Shown here: piece after piece, positions 1-7,492 of the stretch | Layout of the letters: every line of letters starts with the position of its first letter | Position numbering within the stretch: position 1 is the stretch's first letter | Assembly: GCA_023139025.1 (NCBI GenBank) | Contig: JAGLOH010000013.1 | Coordinates: 1 to 15,982 of the forward strand | From: Candidatus Heimdallarchaeota archaeon | Lineage (GTDB): Archaea > Asgardarchaeota > Heimdallarchaeia > Heimdallarchaeales > Heimdallarchaeaceae | DNA length: 15,982 nt | Reading direction: 5' to 3' | Position numbers and translations under genes: made by a program | The notes under the pieces: model-generated | What the model was told of the DNA's origin: nothing | What the model saw: the letters and a program-made list of their open reading frames with translations, nothing else | The model's database searches: none

Positions 1-150
1 TGGATGTTTGCAGTTTCTGATCTATCTAATGGAATAGGGAGATTTGTTAAAAAATTCAGATTTGAAAGATTAGTAACAATGTCTTCCTATATTTCTAGCC
101 AATTACTAATTGTTCTAGGTTTTATAATTTGGTTGAACGGAAGTCTCTGA
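1..150 (+). CDS. C-terminal fragment of a membrane protein (5' end outside window)
   Basis: Reading frame 1 is open from the first base to a TGA at 148-150 and gives 49 residues. Residues about 33-47 (SQLLIVLGFIIWLNG) form one strongly hydrophobic segment that could be the last transmembrane helix. It follows a basic stretch (GRFVKKFRFER) that would sit on the cytoplasmic side by the positive-inside rule. The ATG at 4-6 is unlikely to be the true start, because the frame is open to the window edge and the fragment looks like the tail of a larger polytopic protein. The family cannot be identified from this length. It converges on the glycosidase gene, whose stop is 15 bases away, and no clear hairpin terminator lies between them. 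Confidence 0.5.
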   Translation, partial: WMFAVSDLSNGIGRFVKKFRFERLVTMSSYISSQLLIVLGFIIWLNGSL

Positions 151-165
151 TTTCTTAAACTACCC

Positions 166-1404
166 TCATTTACTCATTAAAAGAATAAGTGTCGACCATC
201 CAAAATTGTTAGCTCCTCCACCTTCTCCTGTTATCGGATTATAAAATTCTCTAAATCCCGATTTTTCGACTAATTCTCTTGTTTTTTGTGCAATCTCATC
301 AGCTAGTGATTTTTCCTTATGTTTTTTCAGTCCTTTCCAGATGAAGAAGTTAGTATTGACCCAAGTAGGTCCTCTCCAGAGTAACTGAATGTTGTTAGGA
401 TTAAAGGAAAGCTCGGTCATAGAAACAGTTGGTACTGGATAAGCAGACCAATATTCTGTTCTATTTGTTAAATGGGTTATCAGACTATCTTTGATGTCCT
501 TGGGAATATCTAACATTAGAGGTAGTAGAGACGCAATTGTATTAACATGAATCTGTTTATTTTCACTTGCATTCAAGTTCATATCAAAAAAAAGTTCCTC
601 TTTTTCATTCCAAGAATTTTGTATCAAACTATCTAAAACAGCTTGTGATTTTTCCTTTAATTCTTTAGCAGCATCTTTAAGGTTATATTTGGATAGAACC
701 TCACTAAAAGCTTCCATTCCAAACGCATATAGAGTGTTTGTTAAAACACATTTTACTCTAAAGGTAGATTCTTTTGCGATAATTTCTTGATTCCACTCAT
801 ATTTTGCTGATTCTTTCAGGAGTGATCTCATACGTTTCCATTGATGAAATCGCATCAACCTCTTATTGGTTAATTCTAAATCAAATTTTGGGGATGAATC
901 TAAACCGCTTTCCCAAGGATGAATGACGGAAATAAGATTCATTTTCTCAGGGTCTCTCACTTTAGCTAAGTAGTTATAATGGGAAAGAATACTTTCAATA
1001 ATTTCTTTCTCGAATTCAGTGCCTTTTTCTACTAACCTCTGAATTGTGTACCCGATTAAAGGTGGTTGAATCAACTCGGAGTAAAGATCAGTGGGATATA
1101 GTCTATCAAAAATCCACCAATAAATATTCTTAATTTTCTTCCAAAAGATCATGTGAGGAATAAATTGTTTTTCATCCATCCCAAGTATTAAGCTGGTAAT
1201 TTCTTTAATAGCTCTAGATTGTTCTCCTAATTCTGACCAAACTAAGCTATGAAGGCATGAGTCCCAAAACCACTGTTGATCATAAGTTCCAGGACTTGGG
1301 GCTGTATAGGTGATTTCGTGTATTAAACCCCTTCTAAATATCTGTTTTTGAATTGTGTTCTTAGATAAAAGAGCTCTAACTTGGTCCGCAAGCAAAATAT
1401 TCAC
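166..1404 (-). CDS. GH63 / mannosylglycerate-hydrolase-like (alpha/alpha)6-barrel glycoside hydrolase
   Basis: Predicted cytoplasmic glycosidase of 412 aa with no signal peptide. Recognisable family motifs, in order: QQWFWDSC (44-50, Asp48), HPWESGLDSSP (162-172, Asp169), LLWRGPTWVNTNFF (341-354) and REFYNPITGEGGGANNFGWS (385-404). This Trp-rich set is typical of the MGH1/GH63 clan of (alpha/alpha)6 barrels, which hydrolyse mannosyl- or glucosylglycerate and related small alpha-glycosides or trim glucosylated glycans. By analogy Asp169 would be the general acid and Glu386 the general base; this is inferred, not shown. The substrate cannot be told from sequence. The start is GTG at 1404: an ATATATT box is centred about 23 nt upstream (1424-1430), consistent with a leaderless mRNA, and no ATG is suitably placed. 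It follows proS on the same strand after 61 nt that include a T-rich tract, so it is probably transcribed separately. Confidence 0.72.
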   Translation of the reverse strand: MNILLADQVRALLSKNTIQKQIFRRGLIHEITYTAPSPGTYDQQWFWDSCLHSLVWSELGEQSRAIKEITSLILGMDEKQFIPHMIFWKKIKNIYWWIFDRLYPTDLYSELIQPPLIGYTIQRLVEKGTEFEKEIIESILSHYNYLAKVRDPEKMNLISVIHPWESGLDSSPKFDLELTNKRLMRFHQWKRMRSLLKESAKYEWNQEIIAKESTFRVKCVLTNTLYAFGMEAFSEVLSKYNLKDAAKELKEKSQAVLDSLIQNSWNEKEELFFDMNLNASENKQIHVNTIASLLPLMLDIPKDIKDSLITHLTNRTEYWSAYPVPTVSMTELSFNPNNIQLLWRGPTWVNTNFFIWKGLKKHKEKSLADEIAQKTRELVEKSGFREFYNPITGEGGGANNFGWSTLILLMSK

Positions 1405-1423
1405 TGTATAGAAATTTCTTTTG

Positions 1424-1430
1424 AATATAT
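1424..1430 (-). promoter_or_regulatory. Putative TATA box for the glycosidase gene
   Basis: ATATATT on the minus strand, centred about 23 nt from the GTG at 1404. The spacing matches other TATA-start pairs in this window and would place the transcript start at or next to the start codon. Short AT-rich boxes occur by chance in such a genome, so confidence is moderate. Confidence 0.3.
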
Positions 1431-1436
1431 GACTTT

Positions 1437-1465
1437 TTTTGAATAAAAGAAAAATAAAAAGAAAG
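1437..1465 (-). terminator. T-rich archaeal-type terminator after proS
   Basis: Immediately after the proS stop codon the minus strand is almost all pyrimidine, with several T4-T5 runs broken by single C or A residues. No strong hairpin is seen. Oligo-T tracts without a stem are the usual archaeal intrinsic termination signal, so this fits the end of the proS transcript. Confidence 0.4.
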
Positions 1466-2938
1466 TTAGTAGCTTCTTGCTACATAAACTGTTTCATGAG
1501 CTGGATTGCCACAAACTACACATTTTTCGAACTTGTGAGTTTCAGCATCAGCTCTCTTACCTCTTACTTGAGCTTTGACTTCTTTTTCAATAATTTCAGC
1601 GCATGGTTCGCCATCAAGATCAATTGAACAGAATCCAGTACAAGCAATTTTATTGTCACCAATAATTTTCTTAACTTCCTCGACTGTATTTGCTATTTCC
1701 ACTTGTGATTCAAACTGAATGGAATATTTCTCCTTCAGCAGTTTAGTGAAATTTTCGGAGTAATTTTCTATATACTTATTCAAATCATCTTGCTTTACTC
1801 TTATCTTCTCTCCAGAAATCCTATTTACAGCTACAATTTGGTTATTTTCTATATCCTTAGGACCTATTTCAATCCTTAAAGGTACTCCTTTCAATTCCCA
1901 TTCATTGAATTTTTCTCCCGGACTTACATAGTCTCTATCATCAAGTTTGATGTATGCATTATCAATAAGGTCATCGATAAGATGAGTTAATTCTCTGGCT
2001 TTTTCTAAAACCAGTTCTTTTGTATCAGCTCTATAAATAGGAATTATTACAATTTGAATAGGGGCTAAGTCCCATGGAAGTACTAAACCTTGATCATCTC
2101 CAAGTAAAGAGATCATTGCTCCATAAATTCTACTTATTGCAGGACCATAGCAAGTGATGTATCCATATTTCTCCTCATTGTTTTCATCCATAAATGTAAC
2201 ATTAAATGGTTTAGAGAAATTTTGTCCCAACAGATGTGTTGAAGGTAATTGTAATACTCTTCCTGAATCCATTAAAGCATCAGCTGCATATGTGTGAACC
2301 GCTCCAGCAAACTTATCCCATTCTGGTCTTTGGAAAAAGATGATTGGAATAGCAAATTCATCTTGAAGCATTTCATAAGTTGTTTCCATGTCTTCAATGA
2401 CTTGTTGTCTTGCTTCTTCTTCTGTTGCAAAAACATCATGAGATTCAATCCAATGAAACTCTCTGGCTCGGAAGAAGGCTCTAGTGTCTCCACCTTCGAA
2501 TCTGAAAACTTGTCCTGAGACATATCTCTTGAAAGGCAAGTCATTGTAACTCCTTATCCATAGCGAATACATTTGATAAAGGGCAGTTTCACTAGTTGGT
2601 CTTAAAGCCAATCTTTCTTCTAGTTTCTTTTCTCCACCGTGTGTAACCCAGAAAACTTGAGGTGAAAAGCCTTCAACGTGATCTGCTTCTAGTAAGAAGT
2701 TTCTTTCCGGTATTAAGGTAGGCATTATTAATGGCAGATGCTCCTTCTTTTCGAGACATTTTTCGTATTTATCATACATTCGTTTTATAGAGACAGAAGC
2801 CCAAGCTCTATAAGGAACAAGACCTTTAATGTTATAACGTATATCTGCTAGTTCTGCCTTTTGTATTAGTTCTGTGTACCATCTAGAAAAGTCCTCACTT
2901 TTCTTAACCGAAATACCTTTCATCTTTTCTTTTGACAT
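1466..2938 (-). CDS. proS: Prolyl-tRNA synthetase, archaeal/eukaryote-like type
   Basis: Class II aminoacyl-tRNA synthetase that charges tRNA-Pro with proline in the cytoplasm, 490 aa, a normal length for the archaeal type. Visible landmarks: motif 1 region about 54-77 ending in LIPE, the RPTSE substrate loop (113-117), motif 2 around VFRFEGG...FRAREFHW (144-163), DKFAGAVHTYAADALMDSG (208-226), PSTHLLGQNF (232-241), motif 3 around GDDQGLVLPWDLAPIQIVIIP (280-300), the anticodon-binding domain with GVPLRIEIGPKDIENNQ (351-367), and a C-terminal zinc domain with Cys433, 437, 473 and 476. The protein ends in Tyr490, as archaeal/Thermus-type enzymes typically do. The bacterial editing insertion is absent. 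The start ATG at 2938 is divergent from the ArsR-GyrI regulator. Two or three other open frames inside this gene are shadows. Confidence 0.95.
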   Translation of the reverse strand: MSKEKMKGISVKKSEDFSRWYTELIQKAELADIRYNIKGLVPYRAWASVSIKRMYDKYEKCLEKKEHLPLIMPTLIPERNFLLEADHVEGFSPQVFWVTHGGEKKLEERLALRPTSETALYQMYSLWIRSYNDLPFKRYVSGQVFRFEGGDTRAFFRAREFHWIESHDVFATEEEARQQVIEDMETTYEMLQDEFAIPIIFFQRPEWDKFAGAVHTYAADALMDSGRVLQLPSTHLLGQNFSKPFNVTFMDENNEEKYGYITCYGPAISRIYGAMISLLGDDQGLVLPWDLAPIQIVIIPIYRADTKELVLEKARELTHLIDDLIDNAYIKLDDRDYVSPGEKFNEWELKGVPLRIEIGPKDIENNQIVAVNRISGEKIRVKQDDLNKYIENYSENFTKLLKEKYSIQFESQVEIANTVEEVKKIIGDNKIACTGFCSIDLDGEPCAEIIEKEVKAQVRGKRADAETHKFEKCVVCGNPAHETVYVARSY

Positions 2939-3032
2939 AGTATCAAGTCACAGAAAGAAAAAGGCTTTATTAGTTTTTCAGTTGATGGAAAATTTGTGCA
3001 AAACGTATTTATTCATATGTTCATCTATTCTA

Positions 3033-3068
3033 GTATTCATTAATTCACTAACCCAAGCTTATGAATAC
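3033..3068. promoter_or_regulatory. Intergenic inverted repeat between proS and the ArsR-GyrI gene
   Basis: GTATTCAT (3033-3040) and its exact complement ATGAATAC (3061-3068) flank a 20-nt spacer just before the regulator's ATG at 3086. The right arm overlaps the weak TATA-like CTTATGAATA for that gene. Dimeric winged-helix repressors bind such dyads, so autoregulation is plausible. The arms are AT-rich and could be chance. Confidence 0.3.
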
Positions 3069-3085
3069 ACAAGAGATGGTATTGT

Positions 3086-4000
3086 ATGGGTAACATGCCT
3101 TTCCATAACAAAGAATCAATTCAGTTGTTTATTCTCGAATCTTTAGAAGAAATGTCTAATCTCCATAAAGCATTAGATCATCCTACAAGACTAGAAATAC
3201 TCGCTAGATTGCTAACTGAACATATGGAATTTAGTGATCTACAAGAAAAACTGCGAATAGCTAAGACTTCACTAGCTAACCACCTTACAACATTAGTTGA
3301 TTGTGGTTTAGTTGAAAAAAGAGAAAGAGGTTTATACCAGATTTCTTTTGATGGAGAAGATATTCTTACAAGTTCAGCTAAAACTTTTCTAGAGATAAAA
3401 GTTAGAGAACAGGAAAAGCTTGAAACCCTGAGATTACGCTATGAAGCGTTAATCAATCAATACACAGTATTAGGTAGTGAAATAAAAATGGTTAAAGAAA
3501 ATGATTTCAAAATAGTAAATTTACTGGAAATGAGAGTAGTGTCCTTTCAAGCAATGGGAGAATTTTTAGGAGATCCTGAACCTAAAGCAGGACAAAAATT
3601 GTATGAATGGGCAGAACCTAAAGGATTCTATGATAATCCTGACAAACACAGAGTATTTGGTTTCAATAATCCAGATCCAAAGTATGACAAAGAAAGCGGG
3701 AAGTTTATCGTTAACAAAGAAAATCCATATGGTTATGAATTTTGGATGACCATAGACGATGATTTCGATGTAGATAGCAATGTGACCGTAAAAATAGTTC
3801 CCGAAAGCTTATACATAACGAAGAGTTGTCTAGGTGTTAATGATTTAGGTAGAGTTTGGAAGGAATTAAGTGAATGGGTTAAGCAAAGTGATAAGTACAG
3901 ATATGGTAAAAATCAATGCTTGGAAGAAAATACAAATCCAAAAATAAGTGATGGAAACAAAATCCCATTTGTCTTATATATTCCATTAGAAAAAAGTTAA
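3086..4000 (+). CDS. ArsR-like winged-helix regulator fused to a GyrI-like effector-binding domain
   Basis: A 304-aa transcription factor. Residues about 24-95 form an ArsR/HTH_20-type winged helix: LHKALDHPTRLEILARLL, then a recognition-helix region (DLQEKLRIAKTSLANHLTTLVDCGLVEKRERG) and a short wing (LYQISFDG). Residues about 100-137 are a charged helical linker (KVREQEKLETLRLRYEAL) with coiled-coil character, suitable for dimerisation. Residues about 140-302 resemble the GyrI/AraC-type small-molecule-binding fold, with FKIVNLLEMRVVSFQAMG at the start, a GYEFWMTIDDDF strand, SLYITKSCLG, and LGRVWKELSEWV before the end. The natural inducer is unknown. The start ATG at 3086 has near-leaderless spacing to a weak box at 3058-3067; ATG at 3095 or 3152 are alternatives, the latter starting just before the HTH. 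The target is not indicated; autoregulation is suggested by the upstream dyad. Confidence 0.8.
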   Translation: MGNMPFHNKESIQLFILESLEEMSNLHKALDHPTRLEILARLLTEHMEFSDLQEKLRIAKTSLANHLTTLVDCGLVEKRERGLYQISFDGEDILTSSAKTFLEIKVREQEKLETLRLRYEALINQYTVLGSEIKMVKENDFKIVNLLEMRVVSFQAMGEFLGDPEPKAGQKLYEWAEPKGFYDNPDKHRVFGFNNPDPKYDKESGKFIVNKENPYGYEFWMTIDDDFDVDSNVTVKIVPESLYITKSCLGVNDLGRVWKELSEWVKQSDKYRYGKNQCLEENTNPKISDGNKIPFVLYIPLEKS

Positions 4001-4022
4001 GGGATGTTTCCCTTTTTTTTTT
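3999..4022 (+). terminator. Hairpin/poly-T terminator between convergent genes
   Basis: AAGGGA-TGTT-TCCCTT forms a 6-bp stem with a 4-nt loop (3999-4014), overlapping the regulator's TAA and running into ten consecutive T residues (4013-4022). On the minus strand the same stem is followed by TAAC and six T residues, so it may also stop the convergent exporter transcript. Confidence 0.65.
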
Positions 4023-4028
4023 GAAAAA

Positions 4029-6491
4029 CTATAAGATATCATCATCCATATAGCTTTCATCCTTAGTTGGTTTTGGAACTTTCGTAGGCCACCAGTTCCA
4101 TTTCTCAGCAATTGACATGATTGCAGGAACGAGAATTGTTCTTATCACAAAGGTATCAATAAGAACTGCAAAGCAAAGTATAAACCCAAATTGATTCATC
4201 ACTTGAAGTGAGCTCAGCATTAAGCCTGAGAATGCTATAGCCATGATAACTCCTGCAGCTGAAATTATACCACCAGTTTTGTGAACTCCTTTTAGTATTG
4301 ATGCTTTATCAGAATATCCCTTTCTTCTGTATTCACTGATTCTGCTTAATAGGAAGATGTCATAATCCAAACCAAGTCCTAATACAACAGTGAAAGATAA
4401 AATAGGAACTATCCAATACAATGCATTTACACTGCCTAATATGCCTGGTGCAACCCAATCAAAAATATTCTTCTCAAAGATTAGAACAGCGAATCCAAAG
4501 ATCCAACCCATGGTTAGCCCAATAGTTAAGATAAGTCGAAGTGGTATAAACACAGATTTGAACATGATTGCTATGAAAATATATACTACAATAACTATTG
4601 TAACCACCATTGCAGGAAATAATCTGAAAACTGTTTTCATTGCATCGACTTGTAGAACAGGTCTTCCTGCAAGAGATAATGTATATCCAGTACTGGTTTC
4701 AAATTCTTCCAAAATTGCTCTAGTACTATCAACCCACACTTCTTCTTCTGCTCCATATGGATCAAATGGTGTAACAATATCTATCAAAGTAGTTGAATTA
4801 TCTGCAGTTGTATATTCTGACCATATTTGTGTGTACAGTTTTGCAAAATCATCTGACAATGGATTATTCAAATAGTAAAGAGCTACCATCCACGGTATTG
4901 AGAAATTTGATGCCCAACATATACTCGTAAAACTCTCCCCTGTGATTATTGTTCTACTAGTTAAATTGAGTATCAGATTTTGTATATTCACATAGAATTC
5001 AGAGTTGACGATTCCATTAGTTGTTCCTGTCTGTATAACAATGTAATGCCTATCTAGCTGTCCTGCTGGAAAACTTTGTTCCAATACATTATAGCTATCC
5101 CAAACTTCCGTGTTTCTTGGGAGTGCAAGTTTTAGATCCAAACTCAATTCAATGTTAGCTACTTGAAGTAGGATGGGTATTGCTGCAGCGACAATCAGAA
5201 GTATAATTAGTAGAGCACGTTTTTGTGAAAATTTTGTAATTTTAGTCCAGGTGCTCTTGTTTTGTTTTTCAAATGCTAGTTTTCTTTTCTCATCTTTTGT
5301 TTTTGGTTCAGTTTGTATTTTTTTATCACCATTAACCTTCTTCTTGAAAAATATGAACCGTTTTTCCATTTTCTTTTCAAATTTATTATTGGAGAAAAAT
5401 TTCTTGAATGTAAGCAAGATAGCTGGTACTAAAGTTAAATTAGTTACTAATGTCATGAATACAGTTATGGCTGCTGATAAACCTAAAGTAGCTATAAGTG
5501 ATACTGGAAAGAACCCCAATCCAATGAAACAAATTGTAAGTGTAATTCCAGAAACTAAAATGGTGTGACCAGCATGTTCAGTCATTGTTGAAACTGCGGT
5601 AACTACATCCTCTCCTTTATCTAATTCTTCTTTATAACGTGTTAGTAAGAATAAAGCATAGTCTATAGCTAAAGCAATTGTTAAGGACATGACAATGCTG
5701 GGTGCAAAGGAGATTATAGGAAGAACAAACGTTAAAGCATAAAGTATTGCAAAACTAACAAAAGTACTGATAAGTATTGCTAGAATTGGCATAATGATTA
5801 GTCTTAACCTTTTCAATACAAATGCAAGAACAACCAAAGCAATTGGAATAACAATTGCATCCATTCTAGCTAAATCTTCTGTAGCCGAGGCGAACATGTC
5901 TCTATAAACAATTGGCATTCCTGTTAGATATATTTCATATTTATTCTCGTCTGGAGCGTTGCTTTCTACATTTTCAATAAGAAAATCAACAAACCTCTTT
6001 TCTAAATCATCATCATCACTATTATACATTACAACAAACATTGTTGTGCGTTGGTCCACAGAAACAAACGTATTTGCCATATCATCCTGATTCAAAGCTT
6101 TGAAGAAATAATAACTAAGAAACATTTTAACATATTCCGTTTGTTCAAATTCATCAAAGGATGCATTAATTGTTTGACTAAAGCTTAAAATTTCTGGTGT
6201 TAAAACACTCTCATTTTCTACTGTTCTCAAGAGAATAATTATATTTGTATCATTTGCAAAATTCGGGAATTCTTGCACCAATACTGCCTGAGCTTGCATA
6301 CTTTCTGCTGAATCAGGTGGTTCGAAAAATATCTCTGTCATATTAAAGAGCTTAGGACCAAAATAAAAACTGACCCCTAGTAAAATGATCCAGATGATTA
6401 TTATGGCGATTTTCGATTTTTTTATGAAACCATTATATTTTTCTATAAACCTCTTTTTTTCTCTCTCATTCTTGTTGTCTTTGTCTGCCAT
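4029..6491 (-). CDS. RND-superfamily MMPL/HAE3-type exporter
   Basis: A polytopic proton-driven exporter of the MMPL family (lipids, hydrophobic compounds or drugs; the substrate is not determinable). The frame is open from a TTG at 6512 (827 aa), but the ATG at 6491 (820 aa) is preferred because the TTG start lies inside a palindromic operator. Numbered from the TTG: TM1 at 34-52, extracytoplasmic loop to about 215, TM2-6 at 217-370, a basic cytoplasmic linker at 371-430, TM7 at 432-451, a second outer loop to about 630, TM8-12 at 632-800. The duplicated architecture carries the family's proton-relay Asp-Tyr pairs at 284/285 (AIDYALFLLTRYKEE) and 716/717 (GLGLDYDIFLLSRISEYRRKG). No N-terminal signal peptide beyond TM1. 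It is divergently transcribed from a TetR gene, the usual arrangement for an inducible exporter. Confidence 0.9.
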   Translation of the reverse strand: MADKDNKNEREKKRFIEKYNGFIKKSKIAIIIIWIILLGVSFYFGPKLFNMTEIFFEPPDSAESMQAQAVLVQEFPNFANDTNIIILLRTVENESVLTPEILSFSQTINASFDEFEQTEYVKMFLSYYFFKALNQDDMANTFVSVDQRTTMFVVMYNSDDDDLEKRFVDFLIENVESNAPDENKYEIYLTGMPIVYRDMFASATEDLARMDAIVIPIALVVLAFVLKRLRLIIMPILAILISTFVSFAILYALTFVLPIISFAPSIVMSLTIALAIDYALFLLTRYKEELDKGEDVVTAVSTMTEHAGHTILVSGITLTICFIGLGFFPVSLIATLGLSAAITVFMTLVTNLTLVPAILLTFKKFFSNNKFEKKMEKRFIFFKKKVNGDKKIQTEPKTKDEKRKLAFEKQNKSTWTKITKFSQKRALLIILLIVAAAIPILLQVANIELSLDLKLALPRNTEVWDSYNVLEQSFPAGQLDRHYIVIQTGTTNGIVNSEFYVNIQNLILNLTSRTIITGESFTSICWASNFSIPWMVALYYLNNPLSDDFAKLYTQIWSEYTTADNSTTLIDIVTPFDPYGAEEEVWVDSTRAILEEFETSTGYTLSLAGRPVLQVDAMKTVFRLFPAMVVTIVIVVYIFIAIMFKSVFIPLRLILTIGLTMGWIFGFAVLIFEKNIFDWVAPGILGSVNALYWIVPILSFTVVLGLGLDYDIFLLSRISEYRRKGYSDKASILKGVHKTGGIISAAGVIMAIAFSGLMLSSLQVMNQFGFILCFAVLIDTFVIRTILVPAIMSIAEKWNWWPTKVPKPTKDESYMDDDIL

Positions 6492-6493
6492 TA

Positions 6494-6515
6494 AAGTTGT
6501 CACTACTGACAACTT
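6494..6515. promoter_or_regulatory. Perfect 9-bp inverted repeat: probable TetR operator
   Basis: Arms AAGTTGTCA (6494-6502) and TGACAACTT (6507-6515) are exact reverse complements around a CTAC spacer. The 22-bp size is typical of TetR-family operators. It lies 2 nt before the exporter ATG at 6491 and about where its transcript should start, given the TATA at 6526-6533, so bound repressor would block initiation. It also sits between the two divergent promoters, so autoregulation is possible. Confidence 0.7.
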
Positions 6516-6525
6516 ATAGTAACGC

Positions 6526-6533
6526 TTATATAA
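6526..6533. promoter_or_regulatory. Symmetric TATA box serving divergent exporter and TetR genes
   Basis: TTATATAA is self-complementary. Read leftwards it is TTTATATAA, about 39 nt before the exporter ATG at 6491. Read rightwards it is TTATATAAA, about 31 nt before the TetR ATG at 6561. No other good TATA element is seen in the 69-nt gap, so one box may direct both promoters. Confidence 0.55.
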
Positions 6534-6560
6534 ACAATCACATGATACTCATCGAAGAAT

Positions 6561-7241
6561 ATGGTTTCATCTAGTTCTCGTTTGATGAAAGATCAAAGAA
6601 GAGAAACAATTAGGCAAGCTGCTTTAAAGAAAATGCTTGAGTATAGTATTGAATCAGTGAGTATTCGTTCGATAGCTAAAGAAGCTAAAATTTCTGAAAC
6701 TTTGCTTTATCGCTATTATAAGGGTAAATATGCAATACTATATGATCTGTTTCTAACTGAATTCAGTCGCATTTCTGAAAAAGTTGAGGAATTAATAGAC
6801 ACAATGGTTGTAATGGTTACAGATCTAGAAGTTGCTTTGCCGACTATTGGTAAATTTCTTAAGAAGATCCTAGGGGAGAATCAAGATTTACTCTTGCTGG
6901 TAATCAGAGAGGAAGAGAAAATCAATACCTTTCTAGAAAAAGGTAGATCCAAGTTAAGAATAGCTGATTCTGAGAAACTCGAGATAATGATTCAGCAGTT
7001 TCTTAATCCAAAAACAGCTGCTGTTTTAACAGATTATTTTAAACGATGTAAGTCTGAAGGAAATCTTAAGAAAGAATTGGATCCTGAGGTTTGCTCGATG
7101 ATGGTTGTAACTATTATTTGGCAGACAATTCTAAAGAATCCTTACAAATATCTTCATCCAAACATTAATGATCAATATTTTGAATATCTTCTTGATACTC
7201 AATTGAAGATTTTAATAGACGCAATGAAACCAAAGCAGTAA
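6561..7241 (+). CDS. TetR-family transcriptional regulator
   Basis: A 226-aa one-component repressor. The N-terminal DNA-binding domain is clear: RRETIRQAALKKMLEYSIESVSIRSIAKEAKISETLLYRYYKGKYAILYDLF (13-64), with the HTH at about 34-58 and the family-typical TLLYRYYKGK recognition segment. The rest is an all-helical ligand-binding/dimerisation domain of the usual length with little sequence conservation, so the inducer is unknown. The start ATG at 6561 lies about 31 nt from the shared TATA box, giving a very short 5' leader. Its divergent partner is the MMPL exporter, and a perfect palindrome covers the exporter start region. The simple model is repression of the exporter, relieved by an exported compound. 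Confidence in the family is high; the target is inferred from context. Confidence 0.9.
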   Translation: MVSSSSRLMKDQRRETIRQAALKKMLEYSIESVSIRSIAKEAKISETLLYRYYKGKYAILYDLFLTEFSRISEKVEELIDTMVVMVTDLEVALPTIGKFLKKILGENQDLLLLVIREEEKINTFLEKGRSKLRIADSEKLEIMIQQFLNPKTAAVLTDYFKRCKSEGNLKKELDPEVCSMMVVTIIWQTILKNPYKYLHPNINDQYFEYLLDTQLKILIDAMKPKQ

Positions 7242-7437
7242 TTTCCTTTCCTGTATTGAATTGAGACGTAGGTAAAGCGTACTCATTAATTCCTGTGTAA
7301 TGCAAAAGTGCAAAAAGAAGCACACTCGCACAATTTCGCTTTTATGCGTGGAAACATACACACATAAGGTTTTTGTCGGTAAATTCAGAAGAATTCCCAA
7401 AACATATACAGATTACATTTTAAACCAACCAAAAGGC
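7242..7437. other. Non-coding intergenic stretch with a weak stem-loop
   Basis: There is no convincing protein gene here. A 47-codon frame on the plus strand (7300-7443) has no recognisable motif and no good start signal. A possible stem pairs TTATGCGTG (7342-7350) with CACACATAA (7359-7367), with one C-A mismatch and an 8-nt loop, followed within 2 nt by a T5 run. It might be a late terminator of the TetR transcript. A smaller GTGC/GCAC stem is at 7308-7323. No tRNA, box C/D or riboswitch pattern was recognised. Confidence 0.35.
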
Positions 7438-7445
7438 ATATAATA
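7438..7445 (+). promoter_or_regulatory. TATA box of the small GTPase gene
   Basis: ATATAATA is centred at about 7441. The archaeal spacing of about 25 nt puts the transcript start near 7467, upstream of both the ATG at 7481 and the CTG at 7493. This supports the view that the coding region begins there and not at the ATG at 7598. Confidence 0.5.
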
Positions 7446-7492
7446 GATTTCAATGTCTAGTATTAATTAGAATAAAAAGCATGGTGTCTTAA

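Noticed and set aside
2074..2100. Apparent loss of the motif 3 Arg in the prolyl-tRNA synthetase (PWD where Thermus and human enzymes have PPR).
   Set aside because: From memory, methanogen-type archaeal ProRS also have a non-Arg residue (PPD-like) at this spot, and all other catalytic segments are intact, so it is most likely a lineage variant.
2272..2544. Open frames on both strands inside proS (also 1439-1627, 2294-2518 and 2874-3146).
   Set aside because: They overlap a strongly supported gene in other frames, have low-complexity composition and show no motif.
4390..5568. Plus-strand frames of 161 and 131 codons inside the exporter gene.
   Set aside because: They are antisense shadows of a clear MMPL protein, with no start signals or domain resemblance.
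7300..7443. A 47-codon plus-strand frame rich in Lys, Arg and Thr in the TetR-GTPase gap, and an overlapping 62-codon minus-strand frame (7212-7400).
   Set aside because: They have no recognisable motif or ribosome binding site; the plus frame runs into the GTPase TATA box, and the minus frame overlaps the end of the TetR gene.
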